A stretch of 64,000 bases of DNA, taken from contig BCIH01000001.1 in assembly GCA_002897115.2 (NCBI GenBank), forward strand, positions 1,850,039 to 1,914,038, written 5' to 3'. Position numbers and translations under genes: made by a program. Source of the DNA: Prototheca cutis. Its lineage: Eukaryota; Chlorophyta; Trebouxiophyceae; Chlorellales; Chlorellaceae. This document shows positions 23,321 through 34,033 of the stretch, one piece after another (the first letter of the stretch is position 1; each line of letters begins with the position of its first letter). The notes beneath the pieces were generated by a model that saw only the letters and a list, made by a program, of their open reading frames with translations, was not told the origin of the DNA and did no database searches.

Positions 23321-24303
23321 ATGAAGTCCAAGAATCCATTCGAGAGTCTGGGGGACCTGGGTGATGCCCTGCCGACGGAGGCTGAGCCTGAGGACAAGCC
23401 ACTGAAGCACCCCCTGGTCTGGATCGATCTGGAAATGACGGGTCTGGATTACAAGAGCGACGTCATCCTCCAGATTGCTGTGATCGTCACGGATGGAGAT
23501 TTGAAAAGAAAGTTTGTGGGCCCCGAGCTCACCATCCATCAGTCTGATGAGACGCTGGCAGCCATGGGCGAGTGGTGCAAGAATCAGCACGGCAAGAGTG
23601 GTTTGACCCAGGTGAGTGTGTTGCGTGGACGAGCGTCGCGGGGCTGCCTGCAGCACAAGCGTCGTGGGGCTGCCTGCGCCCTGCGCATTGCCATGCTCAG
23701 GGTGTGGTCATGACCAACCCACCATCACCTATCCCCCGCACAGGCGGTGAGGGAATCGAAAGTGGACATGGCCACGGCAGAAGAGAGGGTACTGGCCTTT
23801 ATTCAGCGGCACGTCACGGAACCTGGGGTGGCCTGTCTGGCGGGCAGCACCGTGCACACAGATCTCGCCTTTCTGCGTAAAGACATGCCCCGCATCGCCG
23901 AGCACCTGGACTACCGGTGAGATCAGGGAGTGTCAAGAGAACTCAGAGAAGCGACATTTTGAGGGCCCTGATGCCCCATCCCATCCCCCCTCCCCACGTG
24001 CAATGCAACACACAGCATCGTGGACGTGACAACACTGTGGGAGCTGGCCAAGCGCTGGTACCCAAAGGTGTTCAAAAACCGGCCAAAAAGAAACAGCACA
24101 CATACGGCCATGAGTGACATCAAGGAGTCCATCGCCGATCTAGAGCACCTCCGAACAAGGTCAGCTACAGGTTGCGCTGAGGGAAGTGGTGGGGGGGGGG
24201 ATGTGTGACGCAACGGCTGGCTGTGTATGGGCATTCTGCTGGCGACGGGCTGCTTGCGCCTCAAACCACTTCCCGCTCTTGCTGCCACAGGATGCTAAAG
24301 TAG
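23321..24303 (+). CDS. Oligoribonuclease (REXO2-like)
   Basis: 3'-5' exonuclease that clears 2-5-nt RNA oligomers, often mitochondrial. Exons 23321-23611, 23744-23916, 24016-24159 and 24291-24303 join in phase to 206 residues; family members are about 180-230. DEDDh motifs are visible: [10 protein letters not shown] (Asp, Glu), [15 protein letters not shown] (Asp) and [14 protein letters not shown] (His, Asp). The last coding exon is only 13 bases and supplies the final residues MLK. An N-terminal stretch of about 30 residues precedes the core and has no strong targeting signal. Confidence 0.93.
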
Positions 24304-24576
24304 GGGTTCTTGATCGTTGATGACTGCTCTCGAGCCGCCAAGCGACGGTCCTCAAAACAATTGACACCCTCAAACAAAACCCTTGTATGCTTCCGCCTCC
24401 CTTTCCGTTCAGGCTATTGTTGTTTGCACATCAGCGACGCACAAGTCACAGCACGCACGCAAGCAGCTGTGTGTGTTGAACAGCAGCAGAGGCAGCACGA
24501 TGCTGGGGCACAAGCAAGCTCGCCATGCAGGCAGTGGAATGCACGTCAAGCAGAGCACACCATCGAGCGTGAGCCC

Positions 24577-27500
24577 TCACTTGACAGGGGACACGGTGGC
24601 CATCCGCGCGCTCTTCCGGGCGCTGGCCACCTCGCCGCCTGTCTTGCCGTCGTCACCGCCGGCATCGGCGGAGGAGGCGGCGGTGACAGAGTTGGCACGC
24701 TTGCGGGCGCCCGCGCCGCCGGCCTTGCCCTTGCGCGAAGCGGCATTCCGCTCCTCCTCATCCTCGTTCTCCTTCTCGATCAGCCTGATCAGCGTATCCG
24801 TCCTCCGCGCCAACTCCTGTTTTTTTTACGTATGGGGGGAAGGGAAGGTTGTCGGTGGGGCAGCGAGCGCATGCAAACAATCAATCACAGTCAACAGACA
24901 AGTTTCCATTGCCAGGGACAAAACAACAGAACAACGCACCTGGCCCATCAAAAATCCCCCCCCCCTTTTCACACACACCACACGCGCACACACAGAGACG
25001 CATACCACCTCAACTATACCATACCTGGGGCGTGCGTGACTTGGCAAACCAGTCAAACCTGAACCTCCAGTTTGACCGGATCTCGGCCTTGAGTTCGTCC
25101 CAGGCGCCGTAGCCCAGCTGGTGCACCTTGCAGATGAGGAATCGATCCTCTTCTTCCGTGTAAGCCTTGCCCTTGGCCGGGCCATATGCGATGCGCAGCT
25201 CCTGCCAGGGGTTGCGGTATCGCTCCAGCTTGGTGGCGATGGCCGCGGCAATGTCGGCCTGCCGCTGCAGCCGAGCCTCGCCGCGCTCGACGTTTTTCAG
25301 GATGCGCTCGGCGTCGCTGAGCTCGTTCACGCGTGCCCAGAAGACCGCAGCGTATTCGCGGACCTCAGCCTCCGTCTTGCCCTCCACTTCGCGCGCAATC
25401 TCCGGCAGCGCCGCGCGACCGTGCTTTTCGCACGCGCGGACGAATGCGCCGAAATCGCGACGGCTCCAGTTGCTGAACCCCTGCTCCAGCAGGCGCTCGC
25501 GCTCCGCGAGTTGTTCTTCCGACAGAGGCTGCGGGTCCGAGTCGCTCGGCGCGGTCTCGCGGGCAATGGCCTCGTCGCTGGCGCCCTGACCCCTCAAAGC
25601 GGCCTCCTTCTGCGCGACGGCGTGGCGGTGGGCCTCGTAGGCCGCCTCGGTGTCGTACAGCGCGGTGAGCCGGGGGACATCGAAAAACTGGAAATCCTGC
25701 AGCGCGGGCATCTTGGGCAGGCGGGGCCCCGCGCCGCGCCCGGCCCGCGGCTCCTTGCCCTGAGCCTGCCTGAAAAACTCGTTCTCCGCGTAGCTGACCA
25801 CTCGCTTGCGCTTGCGCTCGGGCGGGTCGACCCAGTTGGCGCCCATCAGCGCCTTGAGCTGCTCCACCTGGTCGGCGTTCTCGCCCTCCCGGTCATCCTC
25901 GGCCGCGTAGTCGTACGCCGACAGCCCCCCGTCCATGGTGAACTTCATCGCCTCGTCGCTGAAAGATTGCAGCTTTTCATTCAGCTCCCGTGTCGTCGTC
26001 TCGCCCTTGGTCAGGATGGCATCAATGTCCTGGTCAGTGAGATTCGTGGTGTCTGAGGAGAAGACGAGTTCGGCGCCGTAGCGCACCATGGCCAGCAGGT
26101 CGTCCTTGTTCACGCCCTTTGTGTTTTCGACCAGGCGGCCCTGCTGGATGACCAGCGCGTCGAGGCGCAGCTTCTTGTACGCCTTTTCGATGACCTTCTC
26201 CTCGATCGCGTTCTCCACGCAAAAGCGAAACACCTGCACCTCCTTCTTCTGCCCAATGCGGTGCGCGCGGTCCATGGCCTGCAGATCCATCTGCGGGTTC
26301 CAGTCCGAGTCATACAGCACGACGACGTCGGCCGTGTACAGGTTGATGCCCAGGCCGCCCGCGCGGGTGGAAAGCAGAAACACAAACTGCTCGCTCCCAG
26401 GGGCATTGAAATCGTCAATCTGCGACTCGCGGTCCTCGCCCGAGGTGTTGCCGTCGATGCGGCAGTAGCGGTACCCCCGGAACAGGCAGTAGTCCTCCAG
26501 GATGTCCAGCATCCGCGTCATCTGGCTGAAAATGAGCACGCGCGACCCGCGCGACTGCAGCTTGGGCAGCAGCTTGTCCAGCAGCACCATCTTGCCCGAG
26601 TTTTCCACCAGGTGCTCCCCCGTGACGTACGGCGGCCCCGGTTCGGCGCCCTGGAACAGATAAGGGTGATTGCAGCACTTGCGCAGCTGCATCACGATGT
26701 TGAGCAGGCGCGAGCGGTCCGCGCCGCCCGTCACCGCGTCCATGTCCTTTTGCAACAGCGCGGCGTAGTACCGCCGCTGCATGTCCGACATGCCGATCTT
26801 CAGGATGGTCTCCTTCTTGGGGGGGAGCGACTTCTCCACGTCCGACTTAAGACGGCGGAGGAGGAACGGGCGCAGCACCTTGTGCAGCTGCTGCACGACC
26901 TCCGCCTCGGCTTCCTTCCCGGCCCCGATCTGGAACCATTCGTCAAACTTCTCGGCCGAGGAGAAGACCTCAGGCAGCAAAAAGTTCAGCAGCGCCCAGA
27001 GCTCGTGCAGGTTGTTCTGCAGCGGGGTGCCGGTGATGAGCATGCGGTAGTTGGTGTGCAGCATGCGAACGACGCGGGAGAGGATGCTGTTCTCGTTCTT
27101 GATCCTGTGCGCCTCGTCGATGATGATGTAGCGCCAGTGGAACCGCTTCCAGTGATTTTTCTCCTTGATCACCATCTCGTACGACGTCACCACGACGTCA
27201 AACTTGCCCGGCTGCGCGATGTGGTCCTTTTGGTGCTGCCGCTGCTCGGCGTTGCCGTGGAACTTGACCGCGCGAATGACCGGGCACCAGCGCCGAAACT
27301 CGTTCAGCCAGTTGTGCAGCGTCGACTTGGGCACAATCACCATGTGGGGGCCCGTGATGCCACGGAACTCGCGCAGGTACGCCAGCAGCGAAATGGTCTG
27401 CAGCGTCTTGCCCAAACCCATCTCGTCGGCCAGGATGCCATTGATGCCATTGTCGTACAGGTGAATCAGCCAGTTCAGACCCTGCAGCTGGTACTCACGC

Positions 27501-28399
27501 AGCTTGCCACCTGTGATCACCGAAGGCTGGACCGTCAGGCGGTGCGCCATCGCACCAGCAGACTCCAGACCCTCCTCGTCGCGGAGCAGCTCCTGATCCT
27601 CCATCTCCTCCGTCAGAGACGTGCCATGCCGGCCCTTCTTCTTCCGGATCTTTGCCGCGGTCGCGTCGGCAGCTGCCGCGGGGGCAAAGTGCTGGAACAC
27701 CTCCGCCTGGCGGAGCAGGAAGTCCAGGCGTTTGCGACCGCGGGCAGCCTGCGGGGAGTGTATGTGTGTGTTTGGGGGGGTTGGCAAAAATGTTTTGGCA
27801 GATGACCGGGTGTTGTGGAGTTCAGTAGCGGGGGAGGACATACCCCAAGCCCAGCCCCCAACCCTCAGCCACCCAAACACCCCCCAACGCACACACTGCC
27901 ACTACTCACGTCTCCCTCCGCGGCCTGGCGGTTCTGCTCCTCCCGCACTTTGTCCAGCTGATCACGCCTGGCCACCTCCATCTGCCTGAGGCGCTCGCGC
28001 TCCTTCTTGCCGATCGCCTGAGCCGGCGCGGAGGCCTCGCCCTGCGGGATCGGTTTGAATGGTTCGAATGAGGCCCTGCCAAAAACGGGCTTCTGGCTCC
28101 CATACCGACACATTTGAACGCCACATACACGCATATAGATCGCCTGATACGCAGCCGACCTCCAGAGGCACGGGCACCGCCGCTCTGTCTGCACCCAGAC
28201 CACCCTATCGCCCTCTCCCTGCTGCCAGACTCACCTCGCCCTCCTCCTCAGACGCATACTCCTCCATATCCTGCGTCGCTTCGTCCTCGGTCAGTTCGGC
28301 GTCCATGTCTGCCTCGTTGAAATCCTCCTCGGGAGCCACCCCCTCCGGGGCATCCTCCAGGGAGGAGGTGTCCTGGGGCTCCGGCTTCTCCTCCGTCAT
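24577..28399 (-). CDS. ISWI-type chromatin remodelling ATPase
   Basis: SNF2-family motor that spaces nucleosomes (plant CHR11/CHR17, animal SNF2H). The ATG at 28399 opens an acidic N-terminus (EDFNEADMDAELTEDEATQD). Exon 2 near 28105-27910 has FGRASFEPFKPIPQG. The large exon (about 27750-25025) holds the helicase: DEMGLGKTLQTISLLAYLRE (motif I), IIDEAHRIKNE (II), MLITGTPLQNN (III), LIFSQMTRMLDILEDY (IV), LLSTRAGGLGINL (V) and AMDRAHRIGQKKEVQVFRF (VI). HAND, SANT (GFSNWSRRDFGAFVRACEKH) and SLIDE modules follow. The last exon ends with RRTDTLIRLIEKENEDEEER and a basic Ala/Ser-rich tail. Full length, nothing missing. Confidence 0.96.
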
Positions 28400-28729
28400 T
28401 CTGCTGAGTTCACAGCCGCGCCAGCGGCTCGGGCCTCAGGGTTCTCGATTTTCCAATGAAATTGTGTCAGAATGATGCACCAGCAGCGGCCTGATCTGAT
28501 GGCGAACCAGTTTTGACAATCCGGGTCGCGTCCGTGCTCAAAAGTCTCTCGACGGGGGGCGGGAACGGGAATCCCAAAATCTCCAAATTCTCCCCACGGT
28601 CAGCTCGGGCCAGCAGCGACTTTGAATGGTGTTGAACAGCGCGATACCAGCGTCTTAACAAACACGGCTTCTCGATCCTAAATGTTGGCCTCTTGAGCCA
28701 TGGGATGGGACGGGTAGATGCCTGCAGAC
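28400..28729. promoter_or_regulatory. Divergent promoter region, ISWI / TBC gene
   Basis: 330 bases between outward-facing genes, containing both promoters. An open minus-strand frame crossing it has no family features. Confidence 0.5.
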
Positions 28730-31700
28730 ATGCTGGAAGCCGGGGGAGCGGAGTGTCGGACCCCACTCCCCAAGCCCGCCAAGCTGGTTGATAACTATGG
28801 CTTCGAGGTTGGCCTGGGCCCTTTCGGGACTGATCGTGAAATTTTTTTAGTGGAGATACTGATGTCATAACCTTCGTGTGACTGCTCTGTGGTGCAGATT
28901 CGGGAGGAGCTGGCGGAACTCTTCAAGGAGTACCAAGTCCAGTGGGAGGAGGAAGAACAGGAGAGGGTGCCCCGGTGGCAGGCTTTCCTGGATGACTTGC
29001 GCCAGCAGCACGATCAAAGGTAAATTCCACACCTAGATTTATGGTCGGATCAATAGGACCTGGCTTGGGGTGAGTGGGTGGGGGGAGGCAGGTGTATGAA
29101 GTGGTGGGGTGTTGCCCGGCCAGCCAGGCTGGGACTGGTGTGCTGGGCTTGCGCCCTTGAAGACGACCTTTTGGTCATTCCTTGCAGTCTGATCGACCTT
29201 GAAATGCATGCCATTTGATCCTTCAAGTGTATTTTTTTGGAGGAGGCCCGGCCTTTATCACGTACCCAGTATCCCCCCCCACTGCCACAAAACCTAGCCA
29301 ACACCACCACCGCCCACACAGCGGCTTGGCGCCTGTGAGCGACGCGGAGCTGGTGTCCAGGGTGCATGGTGCGTGGCGTGCAAGTCAGACGACGGCCGGT
29401 GCTGACACGGATTCCGAGGGGTTGCCAGAGGCCGATGTTGTGGTGGGGCAGCGGCTCGCGACCCTGGTCCAGGCTGGCATCCCTCGGGGCCTGCGCCCCT
29501 GGCTCTGGCCCTGTCTGCTGGGCACAGTGGAGCTGGCCGAGCCCGGGGAGTACGAGGCCCTGGTCGCCTGTGCCTTTGGCGAGGAACCCCCGGGGATGCC
29601 CTGTGCTGAGGACAGCTGTGCCTCCTCTGCCTCGGGCCTAGGAGAGGGAGCGGGTGGCCAATCTGTGGCTGGCTGCCTCTCAGCTCGTCATGACCCGGGC
29701 AGCAGCACTGTGATCCCTGCATACCAGCCCGAGTCCGGGGAACAGGACGCGGACGGTCTGGGCCCCGACCCGACCGCCGCAGAGGCCGTGACCCCGGCAC
29801 CAAGGACTGCGTCCGCCACACCTTTGCCATCGAGTGCCTCGCCAGCCACGACTGCTGTCCCTGTCGGCCGGATCGGTGGGTACACCCTGCACCGAGCAGG
29901 CAGTGCGACCCCGTCGTCTTTGGCCGGTGGCGCGGGCGACAGAGGGTGCGGCAGTAATAACATGACTGCCTCGGACGCCGGGCCGTGCACGCCGGCATCC
30001 ACCGGTGACGGTTCGCCGACCGGGTCGTGCAGTGCGCGGCGCAGTCCCCAGCACGACGAGTGGCTGGTGCAGGTTGACAAGGACTTGCACCGCACCTTTC
30101 CCGGGCACGAAGCCATGGACCGCCGGGGCCGCGCGGCGCTGCGCCGGGTTCTGGCCGCGTACGCAGTCCGCAACCCGGCGGTGGGTTACTGTCAGGGCCT
30201 CAACTTTGTCGCCGCGACATTTTTACTGTTCATGCCCGAGCGCGAAGCTTTTTGGTGCATGGCCGCTGTCGTGGAACGGGTGCTGCCGGGCTACTTTGAC
30301 GCGCGCCTGACGCTGCCGGCGCTCGACGCCCGCATTCTTACTTTCCTCCTGCGTGGCGCATTTCCCGCGACGGCCGTGCACCTCGAAGCCCTGGAGGTGG
30401 ATTTTGGATCCATGACCCTCCAATGGTATGCGGCCATGTGACTTGCCTTGTCATTGTCCTGAAGAGGGGGTCGTTAAAGTGGGGGAGGGATGAAAATCTG
30501 GCGTTGGCATCCACTATGGCAGCCCACCGAGCACGTTCCTACGAAATCAAGCCACCACAATTCCACTGCCTATCCCACTCGCGATAGGTTTCTGTGCATC
30601 TTTGTCAACTCGTTGCCGGCAGAGCCGTGTTTCCGTGTGTGGGACATGCTGTTCCTGGAGGGCAGCCCCGTGGTGCTGTTCCGCACGGTACTGGCGCTCA
30701 TGGACGGCTTTAATGTCGCGCTGTGCGCCACGTGCGAATCCAGCGATGCCTACATGCTGCTCCAGGGCATTGCGCCACTGACCCTGGACGGCAGTCGCCT
30801 GATCGACACCGCCGCCATCGGCTTTCGGCACATCCGGGCCAGTGCGCTCGACGTCCTCCGAATCAAGTTTGCCACCCAGCAGAGCGCACAGGTGCGCGAA
30901 TGCTGTTGGGCTGGGGGCGTTGTTGCTTTCCAGTCTGGCCATGGATCTGATGGTGTGGATCTGGCAAAACACACACGCTTGAACGCTGAAAATTGCACCA
31001 AACCCAAGCTGCATCCCCAACACATGATGCAGCCGTCGGTGGATCCGGATGCGGGGCATCACATCTCCTGGGATGCCGGGTCCGCACAGGGCCTGGAGAA
31101 GGAATGCGGTGCTGAGAGTGGGGCAGAGGATTCTGTGGACGCCTCGGATCCCAGCGCTGCAACTGATGAGGAAGAGGAAGAATATACCGCCAAGGGTGCC
31201 AGTGTTGCAGCAGAGGACATCATCCCGGACAGCGGCGTCCGGGGTCAGGAGGAGGGCGGCAACGCCACTGCTGCTGGTGCTCCCATCCAACCGCCATCCC
31301 TCGCCGGGACGCCTACCACTACAACAGAGGGCCAGACGAGTGGCACGCCTGACACAGAGCAGGCTCCCAGTCGGAGTGGGAGCTCCTTCTTTCGGCGCGC
31401 GCTGGACAGCGCCGCGCTGAAGACGAGCAAGCTGTCCCCAGGCATCGTACGGGCACTGGCGGCTGCCACCGAGGGCTCCGGCAAACCTGCGGTGCGACCC
31501 CGACGGCGAACTTTTTCTGCTGCGGCCGTGCTGCAGGCGCCTGGGCGACAGCTCTTTGCCTTTCTGGCCGACAAGGGTCGGCCCAGCGTAGCAGCGGCGC
31601 TGGAGGCCGCACGGCCTTCGCCCATGCGCACGCCCTCAAAGCCTCGGCTGAGTCCGGCGGGTGGCGGTGGCGGCGTCGAGGCGCGGGGAGCCCCACCTCG

Positions 31701-32487
31701 GGTGCCCGCTGCTGGCCCCCCTGCTCGCAAGGGCATAGAAGCGATGCATCCCCTGGCCGCCGCGCTGCCAAGGGCGCTGCGTCTGGGACGACGGTGCACC
31801 GAGGAGGAGACAGTGGGCGCACTGGAAGCGTCCATGCAGCTCTTGAGACGACACACCATTGCCTGCGAGACGAGCCCACAGGTGGATAGCAACAACAACC
31901 TGGATGCATTTTCTGGCCCCTCGACCGCCGATGAGGACGTCGCTGAAGCCACGGGCCTGTTGTCTGCACTGGAACAGCAGGTCTCCAAGGTCTCTGCGCT
32001 CAAAACGTCAAAGGTACTCAGTCGGTTGGGCAGCATTCATGACTGGCTGGGGTAGCTTTGTCGCTTGTTGACACCAGCGTCAAGAAAAGAAGCTGTCCTT
32101 TGGCATGAAAATCACCATCCATGAACCGATACCCCAGTTGTCTGTTTGCAAAAACTCTACCCCACTCAAAATTCCAGCACCCACCCACCCCCATTCAAAC
32201 AGGAGGCTCTGATCTCGGAGCTCAAGGCGCGGAATGAGGAGCTGTCGCGGCGGCTGCGCCAGATGGAGACGGCCAGGGTCAAATCGGCGTCGGAGCTGGC
32301 AGCCGCCCAAAAGGTGCTCGAAGGCAAGCGTGCGTCGTTGGCCCGGGTCAAAGCCCAGCTGGCGCGGCTCATGCAGGAGGCTGAGCAAGCCAAGCAGGCA
32401 GGGGCCGCTGGCGTGGGTGGCGGTGGCCAATCGCCACCAGGGTGCAATGTGGCGTCAACAGCTGGGCAGCAGCAGGACACCACATGA
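28730..32487 (+). CDS. TBC-domain RabGAP with C-terminal coiled coil
   Basis: TBC proteins stimulate GTP hydrolysis by Rab GTPases in membrane traffic. The N-terminus (exon from 28730) has DNYGFEVGLGPFGT, then exon 28898-29021 has EEEEQERVPRWQAFLDDLRQ, the plant RabGAP layout. The TBC core follows: GIPRGLRPWLWPCLLG (arginine-finger region IPxxxR), a long Ser/Thr/Gly insert, then DLHRTFPGHEAMDRRGRAAL, VGYCQGLNFVAATFLLFM (YCQG glutamine finger) and LPAEPCFRVWDMLFLEGSPV. The C-terminal exon (32203 on) is a coiled coil (LISELKARNEELSRRLRQME). A 141-base segment, 30892-31032, has splice signals but stays in frame without stops, so it could be retained. The first exon-exon join (at DREIFL) is the least certain. 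Confidence 0.88.
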
Positions 32488-32805
32488 GTCGTCCAGTCCT
32501 GCCTACTCAGCAGAGGCATCCCCGCTTGTCCGCGGCGTTGCGATGCTGCGCGCTGCATACCCCGCCGTCACCACCAAAACGTTGGCCCTTGAAAGGAGAA
32601 ACCTTCTGCTATGCTTTCTTTGTCCATCGTTTTGCCTTTTTCGAGGCACATGAATTGTATACTGCATTCCGTCTGTTTGTCTCGGCGACACGTGCGGCTG
32701 CTTTTCATGCCCCTCACTGCCTGTGCCCTCTCGTCCCACCGCAACCCTCTTCAATAGGAGCTCAGCTTGTTACAATTGGCACGGCACCCGCACCTGCGTG
32801 AGCAC
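32488..32805. other. Convergent 3' space, TBC gene / bL27
   Basis: 318 bases holding both 3'UTRs. A minus-strand TGTAA (32774-32770) serves bL27. No plus-strand TGTAA was seen for the TBC gene. Confidence 0.55.
32770..32774 (-). terminator. Putative TGTAA polyadenylation signal of bL27
   Basis: TGTAA, the usual chlorophyte polyadenylation signal, 32 bases after the bL27 stop codon on the same strand. Confidence 0.45.
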
Positions 32806-33574
32806 TCATGCCTGGGCCACAGCAGCGGCGTGCTGAGGGGTGAGCACCTCGATGCCAGGCAGGATGGAGACGACCCGCCGCTTCCTCAGCTTGTCAAAGC
32901 TGAACTGAATGTTTCCATCCACCAGCGCAAAGAGCGTGTGGTCCCGGCCCTGCAGATGTGGGGTAGTGGCACTGTGAGCCCTCAGCATCCAGTGCTGTCC
33001 CACGTGAAACAAGCTCCATGACCGGGACTTTGCCCCGCCCGACCGGCAGTCGGCCTGAGAACCCTGGAGTCCGCCCACAGCGCAGTGGTCCAGACCCCAG
33101 ATTTCCTCCAACCCGGATACGCACCATGCCGACGTTTGCCCCCGGGTGGAACTCGGTGCCTCGCTGGCGCACGATGATGTTGCCGACATTGCATCGCTGG
33201 CCGCCGTACATCTTGATCCCCAAGTACTTGGGGTTGGCGCCCTTGTTGTTCTGGGTAGACCCACCCTGCTTCTTGGAAGCCCACCGCAGCTGCTGGTACG
33301 CCGCGCTCTCAAAAAAGGACACCCTGCCACTGCAGCTCTCTGCTCGCAGGAGGGAAACGCACACCGGGGACAGGGGTCGTGAACAGGCGGGCCAGCGGAC
33401 ACGGGCATCCCCGGGGCCTGGCCCAGGACAGTGGCTCGAGGACCGCAGTCACCCCCGCAAGCATTTGCAGTCCGGTATCTCGACAAACATACCTTCAGCG
33501 CATTGCCGCAGCATTGGCGACAACGACTGCTGGATGCTGGTCAGGTGCCTCCACTGCCGACCCAGACTGGCCAT
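32806..33574 (-). CDS. Organellar ribosomal protein bL27
   Basis: Large-subunit protein near the peptidyl-transferase centre of mitochondrial or plastid ribosomes. Exons 33574-33493, 33339-33125 and 32949-32806 join in phase to 146 residues. The leader [20 protein letters not shown] is basic and looks mitochondrial. The mature part starts near [20 protein letters not shown], followed by [20 protein letters not shown] and [20 protein letters not shown], all bL27 hallmarks. The C-terminal extension ends in an Ala/Val-rich tail. Mitochondrial is favoured over plastid from the leader; not certain. Confidence 0.92.
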
Positions 33575-34033
33575 GGCGACTCTCCCGGCAGCACGTCACT
33601 CGCCGAGCCGTTCGTTCTGTAGATGGACTTGAAACAAATTTAACAGCAAAGTACTGCAATGCGACTGCCAACAAGCGAGGTAGAACAGGCTGGTTTTGTC
33701 TGTGACAAGACTGGGCTTTCCATTGAAATGCACGGCAGCCCCCCACCTGGCCCCTGATCCCCACCTCCTCCTTGAACAGCTGGGTGCCCCCAGATGTCAA
33801 CATTCTGCAATCAAAGGTAAATTCACACAAGGCAAAGGCGCAAAACTCGTACGTGCGGTACAGGTACGTATGCAAGGCATTGCAGGTGCCAGATGGAGCC
33901 ACATAGGGGGCCCTGAAGAGAGTGCGTCAACTACAGGCCCTTCAGCGGGCAGCTCGAAAAAAAAAAGACAAAACTTGCCCATGGTGCTTGCGCAAGTCGC
34001 AGTTGCACAGTGAAAGGGACAAGGCCGTTCGAC
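33575..34033. other. Intergenic, 5' of bL27
   Basis: About 460 bases between the bL27 start and the 3' end of the VASt-domain gene, both minus. A minus-strand open frame at 33902-33495 overlaps bL27 exon 1 and has no recognisable features. Taken as UTR and promoter. Confidence 0.5.

Noticed and set aside
26261..27805. 514-residue plus-strand ORF
   Set aside because: Exact antisense shadow of the ISWI helicase exon; its composition (Leu/Val/Gln/His/Arg-rich) is that of a complementary frame.
33495..33902. 135-residue minus-strand ORF upstream of bL27
   Set aside because: Overlaps bL27 exon 1 in another frame, no domain features, no splice logic.
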